In this document: piece by piece, positions 1 through 8,584 of the stretch
Layout: each line of letters begins with the position of its first letter
Numbering within the stretch: position 1 is the stretch's first letter
Source of the DNA: Aestuariibaculum suncheonense
Lineage (GTDB): Bacteria > Bacteroidota > Bacteroidia > Flavobacteriales > Flavobacteriaceae
DNA: 64,000 nt
Reading direction: 5' to 3'
NCBI RefSeq assembly: GCF_014596935.1
Contig: NZ_JACVXC010000007.1
Span: 1-64,000, forward strand
Translations under genes and position numbers: made by a program
The notes under the pieces: model-generated
The model's input: only the letters and a program-made list of their open reading frames with translations
The model's database searches: none
Told to the model about the DNA's origin: nothing

Positions 1-442
1 GGTGGCTCAGTTTCATCAGCCGCGCTATGCTCACTTTAATCCGCTGTGGGTGGCTCAATATAGCCGGTTTTTGCACATTACTATTAAATTCAAACTTATT
101 CAACAAATGCATATTACCAGCCGTAATGGTTCTGTCACCTCGACCATTAATAGGATCGGTTTTAATAATTGCAAGTAACGTTTTAGCCAGTCGGCTAACC
201 ACTCTCTTGTCTCTCGCATGCTGTAATAATACGCGAATGGCATGTCTAATTACCTTGCCACCTTTACCTGCACGCCCAAATTCCATACCATTCTCACGGG
301 TTCTTTGAAACGCAGGATCAGTAGCAATTTTGTTAGCATCTACACCGCTTTTAATACGGGCAAGATGCCCGTCGCTCGTTTTGTAAAAGGAAAGATCGCC
401 TAGAGCTCCTTTTAATTTAATAATTCCTGTTTGTTTTGCCAT
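1..442 (-). CDS. Conserved hypothetical protein, C-terminus cut by window edge
   Basis: The minus-strand frame stays open from the ATG at 442 to the window edge, giving 147 residues with no stop. The protein begins MAKQTGIIKLKGALGDLSFY and continues with SDGHLARIK and an ATDPAFQRTRENGMEF stretch, then becomes basic. I recognise this as a small conserved family of unknown function seen across Bacteroidetes; no catalytic motif or signal peptide is visible. The frame also extends upstream in phase to an ATG at 541 (33 more codons), but the family-like N-terminus supports the start at 442. The upstream 480 bp carry an unusual 11-bp tandem array that may bear on its control. Confidence 0.7.
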   Translation of the reverse strand, partial: MAKQTGIIKLKGALGDLSFYKTSDGHLARIKSGVDANKIATDPAFQRTRENGMEFGRAGKGGKVIRHAIRVLLQHARDKRVVSRLAKTLLAIIKTDPINGRGDRTITAGNMHLLNKFEFNSNVQKPAILSHPQRIKVSIARLMKLSH

Positions 443-922
443 AATAAATAGGTCTTTATGATTTAAAACAAAACAAGAACTATTTGTTAAGGTATTCAAA
501 TTCAAGAGGTCATCCATGCCATAAAAGGTCATTGATGCCATTTTCACCCCTTGGTGCCGTAAATGCTAAGTGAGTAAAGGTGAATGCTACGCTTAAGTAT
601 GGCTTCCGTATAGATTAAGCTATGCTTTAGCATAGATAAAGCATAGATACAGTATGGTAATAGTATGAAAAGAAAATGTGTTTTAAGCATGTAAAACGAA
701 TAGACCAAGCTGAAAACTCGCGTCATGACAGGGATTACAGACATCACCTCCCAAAAAGGAGTTGTATATCACACCCGTAAACAGTACTAAAACCATACAC
801 TCCCGTACTTAAAAGCCTTAATTTGAGGATTGTTTATAAAATTTGGTGCTTCATTTGGGGGTTGATATTTTGAAATGACCTAAACGAATTCAAAGGCCGC
901 TAATATACAGAATCTTTTAACC
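443..922. other. 480-bp intergenic region without a convincing gene
   Basis: No reading frame here looks coding. It holds the 11-bp array at 558-667, a GC-containing hairpin around 747-764 (CTCCC and GGAG arms with an A5 loop), and two imperfect direct copies of ATTTGRGGRTTG at 821-832 and 853-864. Nothing else can be supported. Confidence 0.5.
558..667 (-). repeat. Degenerate 11-bp tandem repeat array, about ten units
   Basis: Read on the minus strand from 667 to 558, the sequence falls into ten consecutive 11-bp units such as CATACTATTAC, CATACTGTATC, TATGCTTTATC, TATGCTAAAGC, TATACGGAAGC and CATACTTAAGC, loosely YATACTTAAKC. The first seven or eight are the clearest and the last two are weak. 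It lies about 115 bp upstream of the start of the truncated gene at 442. A unit close to one helical turn fits protein binding on one DNA face, but the function is unknown. A short reading frame across it (544-747 minus) looks like a by-product of the repeat. Confidence 0.6.
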
Positions 923-1816
923 CTACAGACCTTCCAAAATCTGTTTTAAACGAATGTGCCAGTCAGGAATAGTAACATTAAAGGTTTTTCGAATCTTCGC
1001 TTTATTTAACACACTGTAAGGCGGACGCTTGGCAGCTCTAGGATAGGCCGCTGTGGATATCGGATTGACGTTTATTAGAATATTTGAAAACTCAAAAATA
1101 GCCTTAGCAAAATCGTACCAAGAAATAGCGCCTTCATGACTGTAATGGTACAATCCATAAGCCTTTGATCCTCTATTGATAATTTCAAGTATCACCATAG
1201 CCAAATCACCCGCATAGGTTGGTGTCCCGATTTGATCGGAAACCACGCTAATTTCTCCATCTGTTGTCGTACTGAGCTTAGCCTGTCTTGAGCTTGTCGA
1301 AAGATCGAAGTACAAACGCAACATCGTTTTCATAAAATTGTAACCATACTCCGAATACAACCAGGACGTTCGAATAATAAAATGTTCCTCTAGTATATTC
1401 TGTATTTCAATTTCTCCCTGTAATTTAGAAGCCCCGTATACACTTATAGGATTAGTTTTGTCCTCTTCTGTATAAGGTTCTCTATTAGTACCATCGAAAA
1501 CAAAATCTGTAGAAATGTGAATTAAAACAACGTTATGTTCTTTACATGCCAACGCTAAGTTTTTAGGGCCTTCTGCATTAACTTTAAATGCCAACTCTTT
1601 CTCCTCTTCAGCCTTATCGACTGCCGTATAGGCCGCACAATTAATGCAATAATCTATATCATATGATTTAAAAAAAGATTGTACCTGGCTTACATTACAG
1701 ATATTCAAGGCTTCTGAATCGGTATAGATAATATTTAAATTATCATATTCAACCTCAACATCTTTGATACAAGATGCTAACTGCCCTTGTCCTCCAGTAA
1801 CTAACACATTTATCAT
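923..1816 (-). CDS. rfbD: dTDP-4-dehydrorhamnose reductase
   Basis: Catalyses the NADPH-dependent last step of dTDP-L-rhamnose synthesis, supplying rhamnose for surface polysaccharide. The 297-residue protein has an N-terminal Rossmann GGQGQLA (8-14), STDFVFDG (102-109) and the short-chain dehydrogenase Y127-x3-K131 pair, then QIGTPTYAGDLA. It is last in rfbB-rfbA-rfbC-rfbD and its ATG overlaps the rfbC stop by 4 bp, so translation is probably coupled. Residues about 168-183 (YFDLSTSSRQAKLST) are an extra loop encoded by a 45-bp repeat (1269-1313), lying where the family normally has only a few residues before SVVSDQIG. The insertion keeps the frame, so the enzyme is probably still made; whether it is fully active is unknown. 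Confidence 0.93.
   Translation of the reverse strand: MINVLVTGGQGQLASCIKDVEVEYDNLNIIYTDSEALNICNVSQVQSFFKSYDIDYCINCAAYTAVDKAEEEKELAFKVNAEGPKNLALACKEHNVVLIHISTDFVFDGTNREPYTEEDKTNPISVYGASKLQGEIEIQNILEEHFIIRTSWLYSEYGYNFMKTMLRLYFDLSTSSRQAKLSTTTDGEISVVSDQIGTPTYAGDLAMVILEIINRGSKAYGLYHYSHEGAISWYDFAKAIFEFSNILINVNPISTAAYPRAAKRPPYSVLNKAKIRKTFNVTIPDWHIRLKQILEGL
1269..1313. repeat. 45-bp REP-like repeat inserted in frame in rfbD
   Basis: The element is exactly 45 bp, begins GTACT and ends AGTAC on the plus strand, and contains the TTTCGACAAGCTCAAGACA-type core that I recognise from dispersed intergenic repeats in many bacterial genomes. It also has two direct AAGCTCA copies on the minus strand. Its length is a multiple of three and no stop is created. 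The boundary is inferred from the terminal inverted GTACT/AGTAC and from the normal length of the RmlD family. Confidence 0.7.
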
Positions 1817-2358
1817 AGCTTAGCATCTTTTAATGTAGGTAGTAGCAAGTCTTTCTCTGAAATCAGCAACTCTTCTTCAGGCAATTGCCAGTCTATATTT
1901 AAATGGATATCATTAAAAATAATACCGCCTTCAGACCCTTTATTATAGAAATTATCGCATTTATACAACAATATAGCGGTATCACTTAACACCACAAATC
2001 CGTGAGCGAAACCTCTCGGGATAAACAACTGCATTTTATTGTCTTCTGTTAACTCTAAAGCTTCGTATTCTCCAAAGGTATCAGAACCTCTTCTAAGATC
2101 AACCGCAATATCTAAAACACGCCCTTTAATGACTCTTACCAATTTGGCCTGAGCATCGTCTCCTGTTTGATAATGAAGTCCTCTGAGCACCCCTTTTGAA
2201 GAAAACGACTCGTTATCCTGAACAAAATTCACGTTCTGATTCGTAAGTTTATTGAAGGTTTTTTGATTAAAACTCTCAAAAAAATACCCTCTGGTATCAT
2301 TAAAAATTTTAGGCTCAATAATAAAACAGCCTTTCAATTTTGTTTCTTTTACTATCAT
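1813..2358 (-). CDS. rfbC: dTDP-4-dehydrorhamnose 3,5-epimerase
   Basis: Epimerises C3 and C5 of dTDP-4-keto-6-deoxyglucose, the third step of dTDP-rhamnose synthesis. The 181-residue length is normal for the RmlC cupin family. Visible signatures are FVQDNE (45-50), LRGLHYQ with the catalytic His62, and [10 protein letters not shown] (112-121); Tyr132 is in the position of the catalytic tyrosine. It overlaps rfbA upstream and rfbD downstream by 4 bp each (ATGA junctions), the typical sign of a tightly coupled operon. Confidence 0.95.
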   Translation of the reverse strand: MIVKETKLKGCFIIEPKIFNDTRGYFFESFNQKTFNKLTNQNVNFVQDNESFSSKGVLRGLHYQTGDDAQAKLVRVIKGRVLDIAVDLRRGSDTFGEYEALELTEDNKMQLFIPRGFAHGFVVLSDTAILLYKCDNFYNKGSEGGIIFNDIHLNIDWQLPEEELLISEKDLLLPTLKDAKL

Positions 2359-3224
2359 TGTGTTTTATTCAATAAACCCAATAAATTCTTTCCGTAGCCA
2401 CTCTTCAATAAAGGCTCTGCCAAGGCTTTAAATTGGTCTTCATTAATATACCCCATTTCATAGGCAGCCCCCTCAATAGCCCCTATTTTCAGGCCTTGAC
2501 GCTCCTCAATGACTTCTACAAATTGCGACGCCTGCATCAAAGATTGAAAGGTCCCTGTATCGAGCCAGGCAGTACCTCGATCTAAAACACTGACATGTAA
2601 TTTATTACGTTCAAGATAAGCTTTATTAATGTCTGTAATTTCTAGTTCTCCTCTTTGACTCGGTTTTATATTCTTAGCGATTTCGACTACCGAATTATCA
2701 TAAAAATAAATACCTGGAACCGCATAATTGGACTTTGGCTGTTCCGGTTTTTCCTCTATGGAAATAACCTGCCCGGCATTATCAAATTCAACAACGCCAT
2801 AACGTTCCGGATCATGAACTCTATAGGCATAAATAATGCCGCCATCAGGACTATTATTAGCCTGTAACAGCTTTGTTAGGCCTGTTCCATAAAATATATT
2901 ATCTCCAAGAATTAACGCGACTTTATCATCTCCTATAAAGTCTTCTCCAATTAAGAATGCTTCAGCTAAGCCGTTGGGTTCTTCCTGCACGGCATAATCA
3001 AATTTACAACCATACTTTTCACCATCACCCAATAAGTCTTTAAAAAGTGGTAAATCTTTAGGTGTTGAAATAATCAAGACTTCCCGAATTCCAGCATACA
3101 TAAGGGTCGATAACGGATAATAAATCATAGGCTTATCGTAAATAGGCATTAACTGCTTACTTACTGATAATGTCAATGGATGTAATCTCGTCCCTGAACC
3201 TCCTGCTAAAATTATCCCCTTCAT
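2355..3224 (-). CDS. rfbA: Glucose-1-phosphate thymidylyltransferase
   Basis: Makes dTDP-glucose from dTTP and glucose-1-phosphate, the entry step of the rhamnose pathway. The 289-residue protein starts with the nucleotidyltransferase signature [11 protein letters not shown] (8-18), followed by [13 protein letters not shown] and the metal-binding LGDNIFYG (106-113). Length and motifs match RmlA. The gene directly follows rfbB without any spacer (rfbB stop at 3225, start here at 3224) and overlaps rfbC by 4 bp. Confidence 0.95.
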   Translation of the reverse strand: MKGIILAGGSGTRLHPLTLSVSKQLMPIYDKPMIYYPLSTLMYAGIREVLIISTPKDLPLFKDLLGDGEKYGCKFDYAVQEEPNGLAEAFLIGEDFIGDDKVALILGDNIFYGTGLTKLLQANNSPDGGIIYAYRVHDPERYGVVEFDNAGQVISIEEKPEQPKSNYAVPGIYFYDNSVVEIAKNIKPSQRGELEITDINKAYLERNKLHVSVLDRGTAWLDTGTFQSLMQASQFVEVIEERQGLKIGAIEGAAYEMGYINEDQFKALAEPLLKSGYGKNLLGLLNKTQ

Positions 3225-4265
3225 TTAACTATACTGCTTTTTATAGTAGTTCTTATATTCTCCACTAGTGACATTATTCAACCATTTTTCATTTTTTAAA
3301 TACCAATCAATGGTTATTTCCAAGCCTTCTTCAAAAGTTACTGATGGCTTCCACCCTAATTCGGTATTAATTTTGGAAGCATCAATAGCGTATCTCAAAT
3401 CGTGACCTGGACGATCTTTAACGTAGGTTATTAATTCTTCAGAAGTTCCTACAGGCCTACTCAGCTTCTTATCCATTTGAGCACATAACACCTTCACCAA
3501 ATCGATATTTTTCCACTCATTAAACCCTCCTATATTATAGGTTTCTCCATGCTCCCCTTTGTGAAACACCAAATCAATAGCTAAAGCATGATCCTTTACA
3601 TAGAGCCAGTCTCGCGTATAATTTCCATCGCCATAAACGGGAAGCGATTTGTTATTAATAATATTATTAATGAATAAGGGAATGAGCTTTTCAGGAAACT
3701 GATTCTGCCCATAATTATTTGAACAGTTCGTTATGATGTGGGGCAGACCATAGGTTTCTCCATAAGCACGAACAAAATGATCGGAGCTCGCTTTTGAAGC
3801 GGAATATGGTGAATTAGGATCGTAAGCGGTCGTTTCTTTAAACAAACCTTCCCCTAACGTACCATAGACTTCATCTGTGCTAATATGATAAAACAACTTA
3901 TTTTCCAAATTATCAGCCCAAGTCTCTTTAGCTGCATTTAGTAAATTAACCGTGCCTATAATATTAGTCTTTACAAACGCTAACGGGTCACTAATGGAGC
4001 GATCAACATGTGATTCGGCTGCCAAATGAATTACTGCATCAAATTGATAGTCTTGAAAAAGTTGATTTATAAAACCGGAATCATTGATATCGCCTTTAAT
4101 GAATGTATAATTAGGAAAACCTTCAATATCTTTAAGATTCTCCAGATTACCAGCATAAGTTAATGCATCCAAATTATAAATATTATAATCCGGATACTTC
4201 TCAACAAATAACCGTACCACATGAGACCCTATAAATCCAGCACCTCCTGTTATTAAAACATTCAT
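3225..4265 (-). CDS. rfbB: dTDP-glucose 4,6-dehydratase
   Basis: Converts dTDP-glucose to dTDP-4-keto-6-deoxyglucose using bound NAD. The 346-residue protein has the Rossmann GGAGFIGSH (7-15), the active-site STDEVYG (129-135) and the Y154-x3-K158 pair inside NSPYSASKAS, all diagnostic of RmlB. It is the first of the four rhamnose genes, 17 bp after the Wzz-like gene, so the polysaccharide co-polymerase and the sugar-nucleotide enzymes are probably co-transcribed. Confidence 0.95.
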   Translation of the reverse strand: MNVLITGGAGFIGSHVVRLFVEKYPDYNIYNLDALTYAGNLENLKDIEGFPNYTFIKGDINDSGFINQLFQDYQFDAVIHLAAESHVDRSISDPLAFVKTNIIGTVNLLNAAKETWADNLENKLFYHISTDEVYGTLGEGLFKETTAYDPNSPYSASKASSDHFVRAYGETYGLPHIITNCSNNYGQNQFPEKLIPLFINNIINNKSLPVYGDGNYTRDWLYVKDHALAIDLVFHKGEHGETYNIGGFNEWKNIDLVKVLCAQMDKKLSRPVGTSEELITYVKDRPGHDLRYAIDASKINTELGWKPSVTFEEGLEITIDWYLKNEKWLNNVTSGEYKNYYKKQYS

Positions 4266-4282
4266 TATCCTTTTTCTAAACT

Positions 4283-5350
4283 TTATTTTGTTTGCTCTTT
4301 TAAATATTGGCCCAAACCTAAGATTATAAAACTCAGCAATGTTACCCCTAAGAAAATTAAAGGCAATAAAAATTTCATTTTATCTGTCCATGCTCTGATA
4401 TCATAACCTGTCTTTGGAAACCCTGACAATACGTTAATCACATTTTTTTGCTCTACCAAATCCTCATAAACAGCACGTCGTTGTGCTTCCAATTCCAAGC
4501 GTTTATCAATAAGTTTAGATTCATCAACAATCAATCCGTTAGACTCCGCATTCCCCATATATAGGTTAGTTCCGGAACCTTGCACTGGTTCTTTATCAGA
4601 TTTTTTCAAACGTATTTTTAGATACACATCTACCAACGAATCATTCTTTTTAAGCTGAGTTGATAATGTCTGATCTTTTCGCTTTAAGTTTTGCGTATTA
4701 ACCTCTGATAATTCCTCTAAATAAGCATTATTACTCAACTCTTTTACAAAATGCTTTTCTATTTTTTGATACAACCCTTTATTTGTGGATGCTACACCTA
4801 TTTGGTGGATTTTAAAATTATAAGCAGTTAATGACGATTTATATTGTTCATAGGTCATTTCGGTTCTGGATAAAGAATCTAAATGCATATAAAACTCAGA
4901 ATACATTTCCACAACTTTATTTTCATCAATATCGGGTTCAATGTAGAAGCCTTTAATTTTAGCAGCTTCCTGAGATGTAATTCCTAAACGACTCCCCAAT
5001 TCAACAGAATCTTGATCTTTGGACGCTAATTCATGTAATTGTCTAATATTTTCATACACCTGACGAGCTGAATTAAAATTCGTTTCAATAAACAAATTGG
5101 CTCCGTATAGCTTATCAGAATTCTTATCTATAATAAACCCAACAACAACGCCTAAAACTACAGCGCCCACATACCATAAAAACCGCTTATAAAAGTGTAT
5201 TAATAGCATCAAAACAACACTAAAAAGGCCTTTAAAAATAGAAGCTATAAACTTAAAAAAGCGGTCGAAAGCATTACCTATTAACTTAAACAACTGTCCT
5301 AAATCGACTTCTTCTGATGATTGCTGCGGGTTTTGCAATTCTTTACTCAT
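4283..5350 (-). CDS. Wzz-like chain-length determinant (polysaccharide co-polymerase)
   Basis: A 355-residue inner-membrane protein. A hydrophobic stretch at about 32-53 and a stronger membrane segment at 57-75 precede a large charged periplasmic region with predicted coiled coil (about 90-325), and a second membrane segment lies at about 328-348 before a short KEQTK tail. This two-helix plan with a coiled-coil periplasmic domain is that of Wzz/FepE/Etk proteins, which set polysaccharide chain length; there is no fused tyrosine kinase domain. The position immediately before the rhamnose genes supports the role. The sequence itself is poorly conserved, so the family call rests on topology and context. 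Confidence 0.65.
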   Translation of the reverse strand: MSKELQNPQQSSEEVDLGQLFKLIGNAFDRFFKFIASIFKGLFSVVLMLLIHFYKRFLWYVGAVVLGVVVGFIIDKNSDKLYGANLFIETNFNSARQVYENIRQLHELASKDQDSVELGSRLGITSQEAAKIKGFYIEPDIDENKVVEMYSEFYMHLDSLSRTEMTYEQYKSSLTAYNFKIHQIGVASTNKGLYQKIEKHFVKELSNNAYLEELSEVNTQNLKRKDQTLSTQLKKNDSLVDVYLKIRLKKSDKEPVQGSGTNLYMGNAESNGLIVDESKLIDKRLELEAQRRAVYEDLVEQKNVINVLSGFPKTGYDIRAWTDKMKFLLPLIFLGVTLLSFIILGLGQYLKEQTK

Positions 5351-5361
5351 ACATTAAATTA

Positions 5362-7098
5362 TTAATTGAAAATTTGTTCTAATATCTTTCTTGTGATTAA
5401 ATAGGTTGGCTTTACTCCAGACGTCCCTAAGCCTCCGGATGCTAAAGTGGCTCCTGTTTCAAGCGGATTATCACTGGCGTAATAGGCATATCTCACCTTC
5501 ACATCTTTACCAATGCTGCCTCTTACTTTTGAGGCTGCCTGAATGGCTTTTTGATAATGCGCTCCTTCCATCTCTAAACCAATCACTCGCCAGCTGGAAT
5601 TATGGAAAAACTTCAGAATATCTTTATTCTGTAATGACGTTCCTAAAACGGTAATCATGGCGCCTTCGTAAACAGCAACCCCTTGATTTTCCAAATCTTT
5701 CTTTAGAAGCTCATTGTTAAACGGATAATTATCTGCGGTACCTTCAAAAATATGTGCTGTAGGAATCATGATATCTCCTTTTCCGCCCTGTAAGATTCCC
5801 GCTTTTCCCATTATGGACACCGAATCCACATTCAAATACAGGTCCTTTCCTTTAACCTTATATGGTTTTAAAAGCTCATCAATGGTTTCATAGGCTTGTT
5901 CTCCAAACGCATAATCCATGACCAAAATCACAGGCTTTTTATCTTGTATATATTCAGCATTTACAGGAATATCAATCTTGGAAACATCTATTTTACTAGT
6001 GTCAAAAATCTGAACATCAATATTCGTTCCTGATGTGTCCTTTATATACGTCATACCTCGTTGTAAAGCTTCCTTATTCACTTTACTTCGAAGTGCTTCA
6101 TTATCTTTATTGCTTAAATCCTCGTAAACGCTAAAAATATCCTTTTTAGATACCAAAGGTTTTAAAGCATTTGGCGTGAATAAGGTATTCATCACACTGT
6201 GCATATTGGCACTTATAATATGAATGGGGCGTTGTAAAAGCCCTTCTTTATAAAGCATATCCTTTATGGTGTCCGACCAAATTTCACCATGTATATGATG
6301 CCCAATACGCTCTCTAAGCATCGGACTAAAGGTTACAGTCCGTTTATTAGTTGTGGTTTGCTCTTCTATGGCTAATTTACCTACCCAATAAATGATATGT
6401 AAAAACCGTTCCGGCTGATTTTCAACAGCAAATTGATTGTAAACTGTCATCAACTCATTGAAAGTTCTTCCTAAAATATTTGCAGTATGCGTAATAGCGA
6501 CTTCACGCTCTTCCTGCGTTAATTTTTTATTCGATAGAACCGCATTTTCAAGTTTTGTCCAATCGCGAGTCGTCGCCCCCGATTCGTTTATAACAACGCG
6601 TTTGCTAATCTTATGCGATTCAACAAAAAGAAAGGTTAAATGGGTTAAAATATCGTAGATTTCCGAACGTCCGCGTGTAATTTCGATATTCATTTGTTCC
6701 GCATCAATACGATAACAGTTACGACGACGTTTTGAAGGAATTATGGGTTTAAAATGCGAATTTAAATAGCCTTCATCGCTGGTTAAATTGATAAACATAC
6801 ATTCTTCAATTCCCATAGGAAGCCGATCTATAACATAAAGTAGTCCTTCAAGCTCAGCCTTTTCATCTCCAATAGACCCATAGATCTCCGGACGCAAAAG
6901 CAACAAGGATTGCCTTAAGGTTTCTCCCGAAACCCCCATAGGTTTATAAAACCCGCGGTTAAATAAATGACGCATAGTAATATACATCCGCTCGATAGCG
7001 TTCGAACTCTCCTGAGCTCGTGTTCTTTCGTGATGTTTTCTATTACTCATACGTCTTAATATTCCGCCAAATATACTATTATTTCGGTTAATCGACAT
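5362..7098 (-). CDS. DUF6909-type protein with nucleoside-phosphorylase-like C-terminus
   Basis: About 578 residues from the ATG at 7098, which overlaps the GH3 stop by 11 bp; an internal ATG at 7053 (MSNRKHHERTRAQ) is an equally plausible start. The N-terminal half (ERTRAQESSNAIERMYITMR, later GIEECMFINLTSDEGY) belongs to a Bacteroidetes family of unknown function. The C-terminal part contains GKGDIMIPTAHIFEGT and a GLEMEGAHY motif resembling the nucleoside-binding region of purine nucleoside phosphorylases, which suggests binding of a nucleoside or related ligand. It has no signal peptide and is presumably cytoplasmic. Tight coupling with the GH3 gene suggests a joint pathway, but the reaction is not known. 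Confidence 0.7.
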   Translation of the reverse strand: MSINRNNSIFGGILRRMSNRKHHERTRAQESSNAIERMYITMRHLFNRGFYKPMGVSGETLRQSLLLLRPEIYGSIGDEKAELEGLLYVIDRLPMGIEECMFINLTSDEGYLNSHFKPIIPSKRRRNCYRIDAEQMNIEITRGRSEIYDILTHLTFLFVESHKISKRVVINESGATTRDWTKLENAVLSNKKLTQEEREVAITHTANILGRTFNELMTVYNQFAVENQPERFLHIIYWVGKLAIEEQTTTNKRTVTFSPMLRERIGHHIHGEIWSDTIKDMLYKEGLLQRPIHIISANMHSVMNTLFTPNALKPLVSKKDIFSVYEDLSNKDNEALRSKVNKEALQRGMTYIKDTSGTNIDVQIFDTSKIDVSKIDIPVNAEYIQDKKPVILVMDYAFGEQAYETIDELLKPYKVKGKDLYLNVDSVSIMGKAGILQGGKGDIMIPTAHIFEGTADNYPFNNELLKKDLENQGVAVYEGAMITVLGTSLQNKDILKFFHNSSWRVIGLEMEGAHYQKAIQAASKVRGSIGKDVKVRYAYYASDNPLETGATLASGGLGTSGVKPTYLITRKILEQIFN

Positions 7099-8581
7099 GA
7101 GGAAAACCCTCAACAATGCTTCTGTCGTTCGATAATCTCGGTAACTTGTTCTGTCCGCCCAGTTTACCTATCGATTTCATATAGTTTTTAAATCCGTCCT
7201 TTTTAACTTTTCGAATTACTAAAGGCCGTAATACCTTACCTTCTATTAAATCGAAATAGTACACATTTTGTTTTTGAAGGGACGCATCAATGCGTTTTGC
7301 CAAATCAGCTAAATCATCTGGTTCATTTTCAAATTCTATAAACCATTCGTGATATGGCAAACCCTCATCCGGATTAATTTGAGGTGCCACAGTAAATTCA
7401 GAGACTCTTATGTTGGTTTCAGAAATCGCTTCCTGCATGGCCTGTTCCACTTCTTTACCAATAACATGCTCCCCAAAAGCTGAAATAAAATGTTTAATTC
7501 TTCCGGAAACAATCACGCGATACGGTTTTGTAGACGTAAACTGAACCGTATCGCCAATATTGTACCCCCAAAGTCCGGCGTTAGTGGAAATAATCATCAC
7601 ATAATTTACGCCGATTTCCACATCTTTAATAGTAATACGCTTTGGGTTTTCATTAAAAAACTCATCGGCCTTTATGAACTCATAAAAGATTCCTGAGTTC
7701 AACAACAACAGCATCCCTTTTTCGTTTTGTCTATCTTGATACGCAAAAAAACCCTCACTGGCCGGATATAATTCAATGCTATCTACTTTACGCCCGATAA
7801 GATTTTCAAACTTGGCTCTGTAAGGTTCATAATTCACCCCTCCGAAAATAAACAGATTGAAATTCTTGAAAACATCACCGACTTTCTTTCCGGTTTTTTG
7901 CTGAAGTTTTTCAAAATACATTTGCACCCAAGATGGGATTCCGGAAATCACCGTCATATTCTCTGGTAAGGTTTCTTCAACAATGGCATCGACCTTGGTT
8001 TCCCAATCTTCTATGCAGTTCGTTTCCCAGGAAGGCAATCGGTTTTTTTGAAGATATTTAGGCACATAATGCGCTACAATTCCTGATAATCTTCCTAACT
8101 GAATGCCGTTTTGCTCTTTTAAAATCGGACTCCCCTGGAGGAAAATCATTTTACCATCAACAAACTTACTGTTCCCGGTTTCCTGAATATATAGCAAAAT
8201 CGCATTTCGAGCTGCTTCCACGTGATATGGCATGCTTTGCTTGGTTATCGGAATGTATTTAGCCCCTGATGTCGTACCAGACGTTTTCGCAAAATACAAA
8301 GGTTTACCCTTCCAAAGCACGTCTTCTTCACCTGCAACCACGCGTTCTACATAAGATTTTAAAGCCTCATAATCTCGAATCGGGACACGTTTTACAAAAT
8401 CGGCATGATTATTTATACTCACAAAATCATGATCTCTTCCAAAAGCTGTACCTGCGGCATCCGAAATTAACGCCTGAAACACCTTATCCTGAGTTTCAAT
8501 GGGGCTATTGGCCCACTTTAAAACACTTTTATATACACGCTTAGCAAATGGTTTTGCCAATACCGATTTTAATGAAATCAT
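7088..8581 (-). CDS. GH3-family acyl-acid amide synthetase-like protein
   Basis: The 497-residue protein matches the GH3 auxin-responsive family, ATP-dependent adenylating enzymes that in plants conjugate carboxylic acids to amino acids. Visible motifs are the ATP-binding TSGTTSG (100-106) and YPASEGFFAYQ in the central adenylate-binding region, with ISAFGEHV further on. Bacteroidetes carry this family but their substrates are unknown. It sits 3 bp after the M23 peptidase gene and overlaps the DUF6909 gene. No secretion signal is visible. The family call is firm; the substrate is not inferable. Confidence 0.85.
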   Translation of the reverse strand: MISLKSVLAKPFAKRVYKSVLKWANSPIETQDKVFQALISDAAGTAFGRDHDFVSINNHADFVKRVPIRDYEALKSYVERVVAGEEDVLWKGKPLYFAKTSGTTSGAKYIPITKQSMPYHVEAARNAILLYIQETGNSKFVDGKMIFLQGSPILKEQNGIQLGRLSGIVAHYVPKYLQKNRLPSWETNCIEDWETKVDAIVEETLPENMTVISGIPSWVQMYFEKLQQKTGKKVGDVFKNFNLFIFGGVNYEPYRAKFENLIGRKVDSIELYPASEGFFAYQDRQNEKGMLLLLNSGIFYEFIKADEFFNENPKRITIKDVEIGVNYVMIISTNAGLWGYNIGDTVQFTSTKPYRVIVSGRIKHFISAFGEHVIGKEVEQAMQEAISETNIRVSEFTVAPQINPDEGLPYHEWFIEFENEPDDLADLAKRIDASLQKQNVYYFDLIEGKVLRPLVIRKVKKDGFKNYMKSIGKLGGQNKLPRLSNDRSIVEGFPHVD

Positions 8582-8584
8582 ATG

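Noticed and set aside
27-308. 93-residue plus-strand reading frame
   Set aside because: It lies antisense to the conserved minus-strand gene 1-442, which has the family-like protein sequence.
558-667. CRISPR array
   Set aside because: The units are contiguous 11-mers without spacers, and there are no cas genes.
544-747. 67-residue minus-strand reading frame
   Set aside because: It is created by the 11-bp tandem array (an 11-bp period cycles through frames) and has no coding character.
1265-1320. rfbD as a pseudogene
   Set aside because: The repeat insertion is 45 bp, keeps the frame and creates no stop; all catalytic motifs are intact.
7054-7116. Longer N-terminus of the DUF6909 protein from 7116
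   Set aside because: MLRVFL adds a 29-bp overlap with GH3 and no conserved residues; the starts at 7098 or 7053 are better.
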